Shown here in pieces: positions 9,351 through 17,793 of a DNA stretch of 64,000 nt. A program made the position numbers and the translations under genes. The stretch's first letter is position 1, and each line of letters begins with the position of its first letter. This DNA is from Streptomyces lunaelactis. GTDB lineage: Bacteria; Actinomycetota; Actinomycetes; Streptomycetales; Streptomycetaceae. The notes under the pieces were generated by a model. The model made no database searches and was not told the DNA's origin. It saw only the letters and a program-made list of their open reading frames with translations. The stretch is from contig NZ_CP026304.1 in the NCBI RefSeq assembly GCF_003054555.1, positions 6,696,001 to 6,760,000 of the forward strand, in the 5' to 3' direction.

Positions 9351-10973
9351 TCAGACAGCGCGCGGCAGCCTGGGGCTCGCCGCCCGACGGTCCAGCGACA
9401 CCGGGTCCGGCTCCGGGTGCGGCGCGCACTCAGCGCGCCGCACCGGCGTCCCGCCGCGCAGCAGATAGTCCTCCAGGTATGAGTTGACGCACTCGTTGGC
9501 GCCGCCGCCGATGCCGTGCGTACCGGCGTCCCGCTCCGTGATCAGCACGGCACCCTTCAGCCGCCGCGCCAGCTCGCGCGCCCCCTCGTACGGCGTGGCC
9601 GCGTCCCGCTCGGCGGCCAGGATCAGTGTCGGGGGCAGCGCACCGCGCTTCGTACGCACCTCCAGCGGCTGCTGCCTGGGCGCGGGCCAGTAGGCGCACG
9701 GCAGGTTCATGAAGGCGTTGTCCCAGGTCTCGAACGGCGCCAGGAGCGCGAGCTCGCTGTTGTCGCGGTCCCACACCTCCCACTCCGTCGGCCAGGGGGC
9801 GTCATTGCACAGGACGGCGGTGTAGACGGCGTTGCCGTTCTCCGCGTTCCGCGCCCCCGCCGGGTCCGGCGCCGCCTGGTCGATCAGCGGCTTCTCATTG
9901 CCCTTCAGATACTCGGACAGCGCGGTGGCACGCGGTACCCAGAAGTCGTCGGAGTAGCCGGTGGCCAGGAACGCCGCGTGCAGCTGGCCCGGACCGACCT
10001 TGCCGCCCGCCGGCTTGTGGGCGAGAGCGGCGCGCGCCTTCTCGTAACTGCGCGACACCTCCTCGGGCGTGGCGCCCAGGTCGTACGTCCTGTCGTGCTT
10101 GGCGGCCCAGGCGCGGAAATCCGCCCAGCGGCTCTCGAAGGCGTAGGACTGGGCGAGGTTGCTGCGGTACCAGATACCCCGCGCGTCCGGGTTGACCGCC
10201 GAGTCGAAGACCATGCGGCGTACGTGGGACGGGAACAGGGTCGCGTACAGCGCGCCGAAGTACGTGCCGTACGAGGCACCCATGAAGGTCAGCCGCTTCT
10301 GTTTGAGCGCCGCCCGCAGCACATCGAGGTCGCGGGCGTTGTTGAGCGAGGTGTAATGGCGCAGCGCGGGACCGGCGTTGCGCGCGCAGCCCTGTGCGTA
10401 CGCCTTCGCCCGCGCGATCCGCTCCTGCTTGTACGAGGGCGAGGGATGCACGGGGGCGAGGGTGGGCGCCCTGGTGAAGTCGGCCGGGTTCTGGCAGGAG
10501 AGCGGGGCCGAGCGGCCGACCCCGCGCGGGGAGTAGCCGACGATGTCGTACGCGCGGGCGATCCGCTCCCATTCGGGGAGCCTCGAGACCATCGGGAAGT
10601 ACATGCTGGAGGCGCCGGGGCCGCCGGGGTTGTAGACGAACGCGCCCTGGTGCTCGGCGGGCTTGCCGGTGGCCCTGCCCCGGCTGACGGTCAGTTCGAT
10701 CTGTTTGCCGGCGGGCCTCGCGTAGTCGAGCGGGACCTTCACCGTGCCGCACTGGATCGAGTCGGGCAGCATCTCGGACGTGGGGCAGCGGCCGAAGGAG
10801 ATGCCCGCCGCGGCGGCGCGCCCGGCGGCGACGGCCGTGCCGTGTGACTCGGCGATGGTGGCGTGGGACTGCGCGGTGGTGGCGGTGGCACCGCCCGCGG
10901 GGGCGAGAACGAGTGCGGACAGGACCAAGGAACTGAGGCTTGCCACGGCCCCGTACTTCGCAACTGCTCTCAT
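9351..10973 (-). CDS. Secreted alpha/beta hydrolase, tripeptidyl aminopeptidase (Slp/Tap) type
   Basis: 540 residues with a Sec-type signal peptide (first ~31 residues). The alpha/beta-hydrolase core shows the oxyanion motif NPGGPG (115-120), the nucleophile S234 in MGASYGTYFG, the acid in AAERDAATP and the His in AGTHGIGGG. This layout, with a C-terminal TAP-like domain, is that of Streptomyces tripeptidyl aminopeptidases and SlpD/E proteases, which remove N-terminal peptides from secreted proteins. ATG at 10973 has a GAAGGG ribosome binding site; an upstream in-frame ATG has none. True substrate is inferred only. Confidence 0.9.
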   Translation of the reverse strand: MRAVAKYGAVASLSSLVLSALVLAPAGGATATTAQSHATIAESHGTAVAAGRAAAAGISFGRCPTSEMLPDSIQCGTVKVPLDYARPAGKQIELTVSRGRATGKPAEHQGAFVYNPGGPGASSMYFPMVSRLPEWERIARAYDIVGYSPRGVGRSAPLSCQNPADFTRAPTLAPVHPSPSYKQERIARAKAYAQGCARNAGPALRHYTSLNNARDLDVLRAALKQKRLTFMGASYGTYFGALYATLFPSHVRRMVFDSAVNPDARGIWYRSNLAQSYAFESRWADFRAWAAKHDRTYDLGATPEEVSRSYEKARAALAHKPAGGKVGPGQLHAAFLATGYSDDFWVPRATALSEYLKGNEKPLIDQAAPDPAGARNAENGNAVYTAVLCNDAPWPTEWEVWDRDNSELALLAPFETWDNAFMNLPCAYWPAPRQQPLEVRTKRGALPPTLILAAERDAATPYEGARELARRLKGAVLITERDAGTHGIGGGANECVNSYLEDYLLRGGTPVRRAECAPHPEPDPVSLDRRAASPRLPRAV

Positions 10974-11072
10974 CGCGTTCCCTTCGTGCGGACGGCGGCC
11001 CGCGGCCACGGGACGAAAGGGATCCTTGGCGGGATGAATAATGATGTAAAGCACCGATGTGCGGTGTCGGGG

Positions 11073-11849
11073 TCAATGACTCCGATGCGCCGTACGGCCG
11101 CCGGTGAGCGCCGCCCGCAGGTCCGGATCGTCGACGGCGCCGACACCCCGGACGGCGACCGCGGTGAGGAACGCGCGCTCGTCGCCGTCGCTCTCCGGCG
11201 AGAGTGAGCCGAGCAGGCGCTGACCGTCGGGAGAGGCCCAGCGACTGTACGGATGCACCTCGATCCGTGCGATGGCGAGGCAGCCCAGGGTGAGCACCAG
11301 AGGCAGCGCGAACCAGGCGAGTACCGGGGCGGTCGCGCCCTGCTCCTGAGGGAGCATCAGCAGGGCGGTGGCCGCCAGCGCGACGGTGGCCGCGGCGGCG
11401 CCCTGGACGCCGCGCACGGCGGACGCGACATGCGATCTGGCGGTGTCGGGGACAGCGAGACCGGCGCTGACGAGCCGGTCTGCGAGGGCCCGTACCGCGT
11501 CGGCGGCGGACGCGGCCGTCCGTACCGCGGCTATCCGGGCCTGACCCGCCGGCCCTATCGCGCCGATGACCGAGCGCTCCAGGTCGTCCTCGCCCTCCGG
11601 GTCGACGACGGTGGCCCAGCCGGTGTGCGCGAGCAGCAGCCTGCGGCGGCGGTGCATCGAGACGAGTGTGAGCTCCATGACCCGGTGCGGGCCGCCGGCC
11701 AGGAAGGCGGCCTCGTACAGGCTCAACTCCCGCTTGCCGCCCTGTCCTTCGGGGGCGGGGCGGGCGGCTTGGACGGCGGCGTGACAGAGCCGCGCGCAGC
11801 TGATGCCCGCCGCGGTCCATGCCGCCAGCAGAAAGAGAACCCAGAACAT
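11073..11849 (-). CDS. TIGR04222-type membrane protein without Cys tail
   Basis: 258 residues. It starts with a membrane helix (MFWVLFLLAAWTAAGI), then the YEAAFLAGGPHRVMELTLVSM segment shared with the neighbour at 11986, a cytoplasmic-looking helical part, and two further membrane segments (about 150-195). I recognise the TIGR04222 family. Unlike its neighbour it lacks the low-complexity Cys-rich tail and ends in a charged C-terminus. It is the last gene of a leftward set after the DUF692 enzyme. Function unknown; it may be a tail-less paralogue assisting or regulating the tailed one. Confidence 0.75.
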   Translation of the reverse strand: MFWVLFLLAAWTAAGISCARLCHAAVQAARPAPEGQGGKRELSLYEAAFLAGGPHRVMELTLVSMHRRRRLLLAHTGWATVVDPEGEDDLERSVIGAIGPAGQARIAAVRTAASAADAVRALADRLVSAGLAVPDTARSHVASAVRGVQGAAAATVALAATALLMLPQEQGATAPVLAWFALPLVLTLGCLAIARIEVHPYSRWASPDGQRLLGSLSPESDGDERAFLTAVAVRGVGAVDDPDLRAALTGGRTAHRSH

Positions 11850-11985
11850 GGCCGAGTTCTACGCGAGTTGTCCTCAACTCCGCCACGGGTTGCTCCTGAT
11901 ATGGACCGGGCGTTATCGGTTCGTGATGCTGGAGCGTGGGCGGGAGGCCGCGGGCGGGGGCGGCCCGGTGGGGCTCGCGGTCGCG

Positions 11986-12972
11986 TCAGGAACTGCTGCT
12001 GCCGCCTCCGCAGCTGGAGCCGCCGGATGAACTGCTGCAGCTGGAGCCTCCTCCGGAAGAGCCTCCGCAGCTCGACCCGCCGCCGGAGGAGCCGCCACAA
12101 CCGGACCCGCCGCCGGAGGAGCCTCCGCAGCCGGATCCGGGGCCGGCCCCGGCGCACCACACGGCCGCGAAGTCCGAGGATGAACTGTCCGACCTGTACG
12201 GGACCGAGCGGCCGCCGCCGCGCGCCGGGACCCGGGCCGCGGCGGTCAGCTGCGCCCGGAGCGCGGGATCCGGGATGCCGCGCAGGCCGTGGATCGCGAC
12301 CAGACGGGCCGGTGTGTGCGCGACGGCGAACTCGGCCTGGTAGGAGCGGAGTGCGTTCCGCCCGGGCGTACTGATCCGGCGACGGGCGCGGCCCGCCATC
12401 ATGAAACCGATCACCAAGCCCGCGATCAGGGCCGGCAGGACGATCGCGATGAACGGCGTGCCGGACTCCGCCGGTCCGGCGGCGACGAAGCTGATGATGG
12501 TCAGCGCGAAGGAGAGGGGAAGGGCCAGCACGCACAGCAGGCCCTGGGCGCCGCCCCACACGGCGAGGCCCCGGTTCTGTGCGGGCGGCACTATCAGCCC
12601 GCGTGCGGCGAGCCCGTCGCCGATCTCCTGTACGGCGGGGCCGCGCATCGCGGTGAGCCGCAGCTGGTGCAGAGCCCCGGTCGGCGCGGCGGCCAGCGCA
12701 TCGAGCACCGTCCGCTCGACGAGGTCATGGGCGAGGGGATGCCGTAGCGCGACGATGCCCGGGCCGCCGATGGCGAGCCGGCCGTCGGCGTGCATGGCGG
12801 CGAGCGCGGCGTCCACGACGCGGGCGGGGCCGCCGCTGAGGAAGGCGGCCTCGTAGACGTCGTGGATACGACCCCCGCCGGGGTGGTGGCGGTGGGATGC
12901 GGACACCCGGACGATCAGCGCGATCGAAGAGGTGCCGACAGCGAGGTAGACGAGGATGGCGAGGAGCGTCAT
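11986..12972 (-). CDS. TIGR04222 membrane protein with Cys/Gly/Ser-repeat C-terminus
   Basis: 328 residues. Order: an N-terminal membrane helix, the TIGR04222 core with YEAAFLSGGPARVVDAALAAM, two membrane helices near 165-215, a helical stretch, then about 57 residues made almost only of Gly, Ser and Cys. Six Cys in the tail recur every 9-10 residues in units such as CGGSSGGGSS. The DUF692 enzyme gene ends only 5 bases upstream, so the two are co-translated. DUF692/MNIO enzymes modify Cys or other residues near the C-terminus of partner peptides, so this tail is the obvious substrate; that is inference. ATG at 12972 chosen because the membrane helix starts there. Confidence 0.82.
   Translation of the reverse strand: MTLLAILVYLAVGTSSIALIVRVSASHRHHPGGGRIHDVYEAAFLSGGPARVVDAALAAMHADGRLAIGGPGIVALRHPLAHDLVERTVLDALAAAPTGALHQLRLTAMRGPAVQEIGDGLAARGLIVPPAQNRGLAVWGGAQGLLCVLALPLSFALTIISFVAAGPAESGTPFIAIVLPALIAGLVIGFMMAGRARRRISTPGRNALRSYQAEFAVAHTPARLVAIHGLRGIPDPALRAQLTAAARVPARGGGRSVPYRSDSSSSDFAAVWCAGAGPGSGCGGSSGGGSGCGGSSGGGSSCGGSSGGGSSCSSSSGGSSCGGGSSSS
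11989..12160 (-). repeat. Imperfect 30-nt tandem repeat encoding the Cys-rich tail
   Basis: The 3' end of the TIGR04222 gene is a run of imperfect 30-base units (codons for Cys-Gly-Gly-Ser-Ser-Gly-Gly-Gly-Ser-Ser and variants). Six Cys codons are spaced 27 or 30 bases apart. The periodicity is at the protein level with synonymous drift, so it is selected coding sequence, not a simple DNA satellite. Confidence 0.75.
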
Positions 12973-12977
12973 GGCGC

Positions 12978-14294
12978 TCACTTCCTGACGAGCGCGGCGC
13001 GGGCCGCGCGTACGAGACGGGTGGCCCGGCGCGGCGGCTGCGCGGCGGCGCGCTCTTCCCACCAGCGGGTCAGCAGACGGCGGGCGCTGTCGTCGTCGGG
13101 GCGCCCGGCGACGAGCAGCTGCTCGGCGAAGTCGAGGGCGTCGCGACGGTAACCGTCGCGCATGGGGCGGGACTTGGCGTACGCGAGGAACGCGGCCCGG
13201 TAGCCGCGGCCGAGGATCTCGGGCAGCTCGGGCGCGACCTTGGCGACGACGTCGGCCCGCTTGGCGGCGAGGGCGCGGCTCTGGACGCGCAGCCGCCGGG
13301 AGTCGAAGCCTTCGGGGGCGGGAGTGCCGGCGACGAGCGCGGAGAGGAGGGCGGCCTGGGCCAGCGCGACGCGCTCGCGTCCGGCGGGGGAGGAGTGCCC
13401 CACAGCGGCCCCTTCCCTACTGGTGGCCGTGCGACTGCCGGCGCCGCCGGCCGCCACGGCGCGCGTGCCCGCGCCCGCCGCCGCCAGTGTCCGGCGGATC
13501 GTCGTCAACTCCGCCGCCAGTTCCGCCTGCGGGGGGAAGTCGTCGTCCCGTTCCAGCAGCACCCCCGGGGGCGACACCCGGGAGCGGAGCTCCGTCAGGA
13601 TGTCCAGGACCGGCTGGGTCACTGGGTGGGCGTGGGTGTCGTGCCAGACGCCGTCGCGTTCGATGCCGCCCGCCACATGGACGTACGCGATCGCCTCGAC
13701 CGGGAGCTCGTCGAGCGCCGCCGACGGGTCCTCGCCCCGATTGACATGGTTCGTGTGGAGGTTGGCCACGTCGATCAGCAGGCGTACGCCCGTGCGCTCG
13801 ACCAGCTCCGCCAGGAACTGGCCCTCCGTGAGCTCCTCGTCCGGCCAGGAGATCAGCGCCGCGATGTTCTCCAGTGCCAGCGGCACCGGCAGCGAGTCCT
13901 GTGCGATGCGGACGTTCTCGCAGAGCACCTTCAGCGCCTCCCACGTGCGCGGCACGGGCAGCAGGTGACCCGCCTCCAGCAGCGGAGACGCCGTGAGCAC
14001 GCCCCCGGCCCGCACGAACGCGATGTGCTCGCTCACCAGCGGCGCACCCAGCTCTGTGGCCCGCTCCGCCAGGTCCGCGAGCCGCTGCTCGCAAGGGCGG
14101 TCCGCGCCGCCCAGGCCCAGTGAGACGCCGTGCGGGATGATCCGCGTACCGCGCGAGCGCAGGCGGGTGAGTGCGGCGGGCAGATGGCCCGGGCAGATGT
14201 TCTCCGCGACGACCTCGACCCAGTCGACACCTGGCAGTTCGTCCACCGCGTCCGCGATCTCCGGACGCCAGCCGATACCGATACCGAGTTCCAT
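12978..14294 (-). CDS. DUF692 (MbnB/TglH-like multinuclear iron oxidase) with fused C-terminal domain
   Basis: 438 residues. The TIM-barrel DUF692 domain (about 1-270) shows likely iron ligands: H55 (IPHGVSLG), H90 (SEHIAF), E142 (LENIAA), D175, N178, H180 and H183 ([15 protein letters not shown]), H206 (YVHVAGG), and D219/H221/H223 (DTHAHPV). Characterised members (MbnB, TglH, ChrH) use two or three irons and oxygen to rewrite Cys in ribosomal peptides. A second helical domain (about 305-435) is fused and may replace the separate partner protein of other systems. It is the first gene of a leftward operon with the Cys-repeat TIGR04222 protein. Its product is unknown. Confidence 0.88.
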   Translation of the reverse strand: MELGIGIGWRPEIADAVDELPGVDWVEVVAENICPGHLPAALTRLRSRGTRIIPHGVSLGLGGADRPCEQRLADLAERATELGAPLVSEHIAFVRAGGVLTASPLLEAGHLLPVPRTWEALKVLCENVRIAQDSLPVPLALENIAALISWPDEELTEGQFLAELVERTGVRLLIDVANLHTNHVNRGEDPSAALDELPVEAIAYVHVAGGIERDGVWHDTHAHPVTQPVLDILTELRSRVSPPGVLLERDDDFPPQAELAAELTTIRRTLAAAGAGTRAVAAGGAGSRTATSREGAAVGHSSPAGRERVALAQAALLSALVAGTPAPEGFDSRRLRVQSRALAAKRADVVAKVAPELPEILGRGYRAAFLAYAKSRPMRDGYRRDALDFAEQLLVAGRPDDDSARRLLTRWWEERAAAQPPRRATRLVRAARAALVRK

Positions 14295-14427
14295 GGGTCC
14301 CCCCCTCTGCGCCGACGTGTGACGGTGCGTGCAGGACCTATGGCCCCGCCGGACGACGGTGAATCCAGAGGAGGGGACGTTCAGAGGTTGATTTGAGGTT
14401 CCGTCGGATTCCGGCCAACCGGAGTCA

Positions 14428-14465
14428 CCGACGGATCACTGGCGGCTCCGACGGATCACGGGCGG
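14428..14465. repeat. Two 18-bp direct repeats at the end of the DUF4142 gene
   Basis: CCGACGGATCAC(T/G)GGCGG occurs at 14428-14445 and 14448-14465, differing at one base. The second copy includes the stop codon of the DUF4142 gene. A related CCGTCGGATTCCGG lies just before. They may be remnants of a duplicated terminator segment; no function is evident. Confidence 0.5.
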
Positions 14466-15220
14466 TTCGTGTTGATCGCTGTCGGTGCCCCCGGCTGGGT
14501 GGAGGGCCGTGAGGTGAAGGACTGGTCGTCCCCGGTCGGCGCCGCGGGTGACGGCGCGGGCGGCAGGTTGCCGCTCGGCGGCGGCGGGCCCGTCGGGCTG
14601 GCCGTCGCCCCGCCGGCCGCCTCGTTGGCGATGGCGTCGAAGTCGACGAATCCGGTGGCCTCCAGCATGGTGATGTGGTCCAGGACCGTCTGATTGGCGT
14701 CGGAAGCGAGCTGCCGGATCAGTACGTTCCGGGTGGTGTGCCGGACCTGGGCGACCAGCGCGAAGACCTTCCCGTGCGCGTTGCGCAGCAGGTTCGCGAA
14801 CTTCCGCTCGTACTCCTGCCCGCTCGCCGCCGACAGCTCCTGCAGCCAGCCCTGCTGCAGCTCCGTCGGCTGGTTCGGCAGCTCCACGCCGAGCTTCGCC
14901 GCCACATCGCGCGCCCGCTTGTCGAGGTCGGCGTGGCCGACGATGAGGTGGTCGCCCGCATCCTTGATCGCCTTGCTCGGCGCGCGTTCGATCGCCTGCT
15001 GTCCTGCGGGCAGCTCCCAGAGTCCGGCGAGCCGCACCTTGATCAGGAAGTCGCGGTCCGTCGCCGAAAGCGGCCCCCACTGGGTGGCCACGGTCGAGGC
15101 GTTGAGATTGTCCTGACCGGTTCCGGAACGGTCCGCGTACGACCACACGGGAAACGCGAGCGCGCCTACCGTGGCGACAAGTGCCGCGATGATCAGTGCT
15201 GTCCCGTTGATGCGCCGCAA
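14456..15220 (-). CDS. DUF4142 protein with N-terminal membrane anchor
   Basis: About 254 residues. It begins RRINGTALIIAALVATVGAL, a membrane anchor or uncleaved signal, followed by a DUF4142 four-helix domain (LSATDRDFLIKVRLAGLWE through VLDHITMLEATG) of the ferritin-like type found in extracytoplasmic bacterial proteins, and a Pro/Ala/Ser-rich tail. Function unknown. The start is a TTG at 15220, 7 bases after a GGAGG ribosome binding site; other in-frame TTG/GTG codons (15223, 15250, 15259) lack suitable spacing or conserved sequence. The gene is monocistronic as far as can be seen. Confidence 0.8.
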   Translation of the reverse strand: MRRINGTALIIAALVATVGALAFPVWSYADRSGTGQDNLNASTVATQWGPLSATDRDFLIKVRLAGLWELPAGQQAIERAPSKAIKDAGDHLIVGHADLDKRARDVAAKLGVELPNQPTELQQGWLQELSAASGQEYERKFANLLRNAHGKVFALVAQVRHTTRNVLIRQLASDANQTVLDHITMLEATGFVDFDAIANEAAGGATASPTGPPPPSGNLPPAPSPAAPTGDDQSFTSRPSTQPGAPTAINTNRP

Positions 15221-15227
15221 CAATGTT

Positions 15228-15232
15228 CCTCC
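15228..15232 (-). promoter_or_regulatory. GGAGG ribosome binding site deciding the DUF4142 TTG start
   Basis: GGAGG on the minus strand lies 7 bases before the TTG at 15220 and 4 before the TTG at 15223. It makes the longer starts further upstream unlikely. Confidence 0.65.
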
Positions 15233-15479
15233 AGAGCCGATGCGTTCCACGGCAACCAACCGCCAACTGAATAGTCGTTCAATCTACTTGGCGGTACTGA
15301 AAGATACGTAACGCAGGGCTCCGGTGTTCAGCCGCGCAGCGACGGACGATCCGCGACCACCGTGCAGGAGCCCGGAGCGATCTCGTTCGGGAGGCGGGAT
15401 GTTGCATTGCGCTCTCAGCTGCTCACACTTGGTGTTGACCCTGAGTGCTGTGGGCCCACGGGCTACTTGTCCCGCCGCC

Positions 15480-16082
15480 TTACATGCTCGGGGGTGCGGT
15501 CGGTCTGCTGGGGGGCTGCCAGCCGTTGGTGAGGATGTCGAAGACTTCCTCGACGGCGGCTCGGCGGTCTTTCTGTCCTTGGGCAAGGACTGGGACCTCG
15601 AGGGCGAATCGAGCAAGAGCGGCACAGGCGAGGTTGCCGTGGTCCACGCCGAACTCATCGGCGATGGCTGCGCTGAGGGTGTCGGTGTGCCGGGCCCACA
15701 TGCGTTCGGCGTACGCGCGCAGCGCCGGCGTGGAGTCGACCAGGTGGTTGAACTCCTGCCTCTGCGGGTGTGCTGCGATCGGTAGCCAGGTGTCGAGCAC
15801 GTGCTGGCGCAGGGCGTCGAGGACGCTTTGGCCGGCGGCTCGCTGCCGCACTGCGGCGATCAGGTGTGCGTCCGTGCTCTCTTCCTGGTCGAAGACGAGG
15901 GCTTCTTTGCCGGTGAAGTGCTTGAACACCGTGGTGGTCGACACGTCTGCCGTTTCGGCGATGTCTCGGATGCCCACGTGGTCGTAGCCGCGCTCCAGGA
16001 AGAGCTGGAGTGCGGCGTCGGCGATCGCTTGCCGGGTGGCTGCCTTCTTGCGTTCGCGGCGGCTGACAGGGGGCTCGGTCAT
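15480..16082 (-). CDS. TetR family transcriptional regulator
   Basis: 200 residues. The N-terminal helix-turn-helix domain is classic TetR: RQAIADAALQLFLERGYDH, then VGIRDIAETADVSTTTVFKHF. The C-terminal ligand domain (about 70-200) is variable. It is divergent from the FAD monooxygenase gene at 16325 with 242 bases between, the usual arrangement in which the repressor controls itself and the adjacent enzyme and is released by the enzyme's substrate. ATG at 16082 starts the protein just before the basic SRRERKKAATRQ segment; a longer start at 16133 is possible. I could not identify a convincing operator. Confidence 0.88.
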   Translation of the reverse strand: MTEPPVSRRERKKAATRQAIADAALQLFLERGYDHVGIRDIAETADVSTTTVFKHFTGKEALVFDQEESTDAHLIAAVRQRAAGQSVLDALRQHVLDTWLPIAAHPQRQEFNHLVDSTPALRAYAERMWARHTDTLSAAIADEFGVDHGNLACAALARFALEVPVLAQGQKDRRAAVEEVFDILTNGWQPPSRPTAPPSM

Positions 16083-16324
16083 GGCGTGAGCATACCTGAT
16101 AGTGGCATCTGTAGTTAAGTTGTCGTGTTCCACTTTTTTCTATATTCTACTTTCGGGCGGCGGGAAGCACAGAGGCCCCTCAAGCCCCTGACGGCGTGTC
16201 CTGAGCTGTCGCTTTTCGTCTGCGCGCAGCTACCTCGGCACGTCGCCTTCGAGGCGCCAGAGGTCGACCCAAAACCTCCCCTGGCTCACGCACATCCCTC
16301 TCTTCGCTGGTGAAAGGAACACCC

Positions 16325-17467
16325 ATGACCTCTCCGAACCCTGCACGCGCCCGGATCAGCATCATCGGAGCCGGCCCCGGCGGGCTGACCTGCGCCCGTA
16401 TCCTCCAGCAGCACGGCATAGCGGTCACCGTCTACGACCGCGACGCCAGCCCTGACGCGCGCAACCAAGGCGGCACCCTGGACCTGCACGCCGACAACGG
16501 CCAGATCGCCCTGAGCGAAGCCGGCCTGCTCGACGAGTTCTTCAAGCTGGCCCGCCCCGAAGGGCAGGAAATGCGCCAGATGGACCCGACGGGCGCGATC
16601 ACGTCCCACAAGGTCCCGGGGCCCGACGAGCTGTTCAAGCCGGAAATCGACCGCGGTCAGTTGCGCGACCTCCTACTCAACTCACTGCAGCCCGGCACCG
16701 TGCGCTGGGGCCGTGCCCTCGAACGCATCAGCGAGCCTGCCCAGGGGGCGTGGCAGCTGCACTTCGCCGACGGCACCACCGTCGAGACCGATCTGGTCAT
16801 CGGCGCCGACGGCGCCTTCTCCCGAGTGCGCGCGGCCGTGTCCCCCGCCGTCCCCGAATACTCCGGGGTGAGCTTCCTGGAGGCGTGCTTCTCCGACGTC
16901 GAGAACAGTCACCCCGACATCGCCGAGCTGGTCGGCCAGGGCGGCGCCCACGCCGCCGACGGCGAGCGCGGCATGTTTGCCCAGCGCAACAGCAGCAACC
17001 ACATTCGCGTCTACATCATTCAGCGCGTCCCGGCCGCCTGGAACAGCGCGAGCGGCCTGACGCCAGGCGATACCGACGGAATCCGTGCCCTGCTCCTGGA
17101 GCGCTACGCCCACTGGTCGCCCCGCATGCGTCAGATGATCACCGACAACGACGGCCCTTACGTCGACCGCCCGATTTTCGCCCTTCCCGTCCCGCACACC
17201 TGGGAGCACAACCCGACGGTGACCCTGCTCGGCGACGCCGCCCACCTCATGCCGCCTCTGGGCGTCGGCGTCAACCTCGCCATGCTCGACGCCAGCGACC
17301 TCGCTCTCGCTCTCGCGAACGCCGCCACCGTCGACGACGCCATCCACGCCTACGAAAAGACCATGCTCCCGCGCTCGATCGAGATGGCCCAAGCCCTCGA
17401 AGGCGGCGCTGACCACCTGCTGGCCAACGAGGTGCCCGACTTCAGGGACGACGCTCCCCAGCGCTGA
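16325..17467 (+). CDS. FAD-dependent aromatic monooxygenase (TetX/PHBH class)
   Basis: 380 residues. Class A flavoprotein monooxygenase motifs are complete: GAGPGGLTCARIL (FAD dinucleotide), DRGQLRDLLL, the DG motif in LVIGADGAFSRVR, and LLGDAAHLMPPLGVGVNLAM (GD motif, FAD ribityl contact). Overall similarity is to the TetX tetracycline-destructase group, which hydroxylate polycyclic substrates with NADPH and oxygen. The real substrate cannot be read from sequence. Divergent TetR gene suggests induction by a small molecule, perhaps an antibiotic. ATG 16325 has GAAAGGA upstream. Confidence 0.87.
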   Translation: MTSPNPARARISIIGAGPGGLTCARILQQHGIAVTVYDRDASPDARNQGGTLDLHADNGQIALSEAGLLDEFFKLARPEGQEMRQMDPTGAITSHKVPGPDELFKPEIDRGQLRDLLLNSLQPGTVRWGRALERISEPAQGAWQLHFADGTTVETDLVIGADGAFSRVRAAVSPAVPEYSGVSFLEACFSDVENSHPDIAELVGQGGAHAADGERGMFAQRNSSNHIRVYIIQRVPAAWNSASGLTPGDTDGIRALLLERYAHWSPRMRQMITDNDGPYVDRPIFALPVPHTWEHNPTVTLLGDAAHLMPPLGVGVNLAMLDASDLALALANAATVDDAIHAYEKTMLPRSIEMAQALEGGADHLLANEVPDFRDDAPQR

Positions 17468-17594
17468 AGCCCACAACTGCAGCAGGCCACGGACGCCCCC
17501 ACCCTCTGGGCCCCACCCGTCTATAAAGGGCTCGCCCTCACAGGGTGCTGTCCTTACCCTCACCGGAGCGGGATTGCGCAATCTCGTAGGTTGC

Positions 17595-17715
17595 GGAGCC
17601 GTGGCAGAGCGGCCCATTGCGATCGGCGTGAGGGAAGCCCCCTCTCACGTCGACTGACGGGAGCCGGGCGGGCCTTGCCCCTCCCAGTCCGCGGGTTCGA
17701 ATCCCGCCGGCACCG
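17595..17715 (+). tRNA. tRNA-Ser-like sequence with abnormal anticodon arm (possible pseudo-tRNA)
   Basis: The acceptor arms GGAGCCG (17595-17601) and CGGCACC (17708-17714) pair with one A-A mismatch and are followed by a G discriminator. T8, G9 and a D arm follow: GCAG pairs TTGC, and the loop AGCGGCCCA has A14, G18, G19 and A21 in place. A perfect T arm is at 17691-17707 (GCGGG TTCGAAT CCCGC), and a long variable arm at 17659-17685. These are class II (Ser/Leu-like) features. The anticodon arm is wrong: 12 bp (17623-17634 with 17642-17653) closing the 7-nt loop AAGCCCC, which lacks U33. No CCA is encoded. It could be a decayed tRNA, a tRNA-like regulator or an attachment-site relic. Confidence 0.4.
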
Positions 17716-17793
17716 CAGCCGACCAACATCACACCGCACAAGACCTGGCCCCCGAGGCGAAACTCCGGCGGCCTCGCGGACTGGACCGCGTGG

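Noticed and set aside
9516..11886. Long open frames opposite and alongside the tripeptidyl-aminopeptidase-like gene
   Set aside because: The hydrolase frame has the catalytic triad and signal peptide; the others lack start signals and recognisable content.
11989..12160. CRISPR or satellite array of 30-nt units
   Set aside because: Units vary at synonymous positions and keep a protein-level Cys-Gly-Ser pattern at the end of a real gene.
14428..14465. Direct repeats at the DUF4142 stop as an attachment site
   Set aside because: Copies are adjacent, not flanking an element, and no integrase or tRNA is nearby.
15260..15294. Inverted repeat CCGCCAA / TTGGCGG upstream of the DUF4142 gene as an operator
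   Set aside because: Arms are only 7 bases with a 21-base gap; too weak in GC-rich DNA to support a claim.
16083..16140. TetR operator between the regulator and the monooxygenase gene
   Set aside because: Only AGTGG/CCACT with a 24-base gap was found; no convincing palindrome of TetR type.
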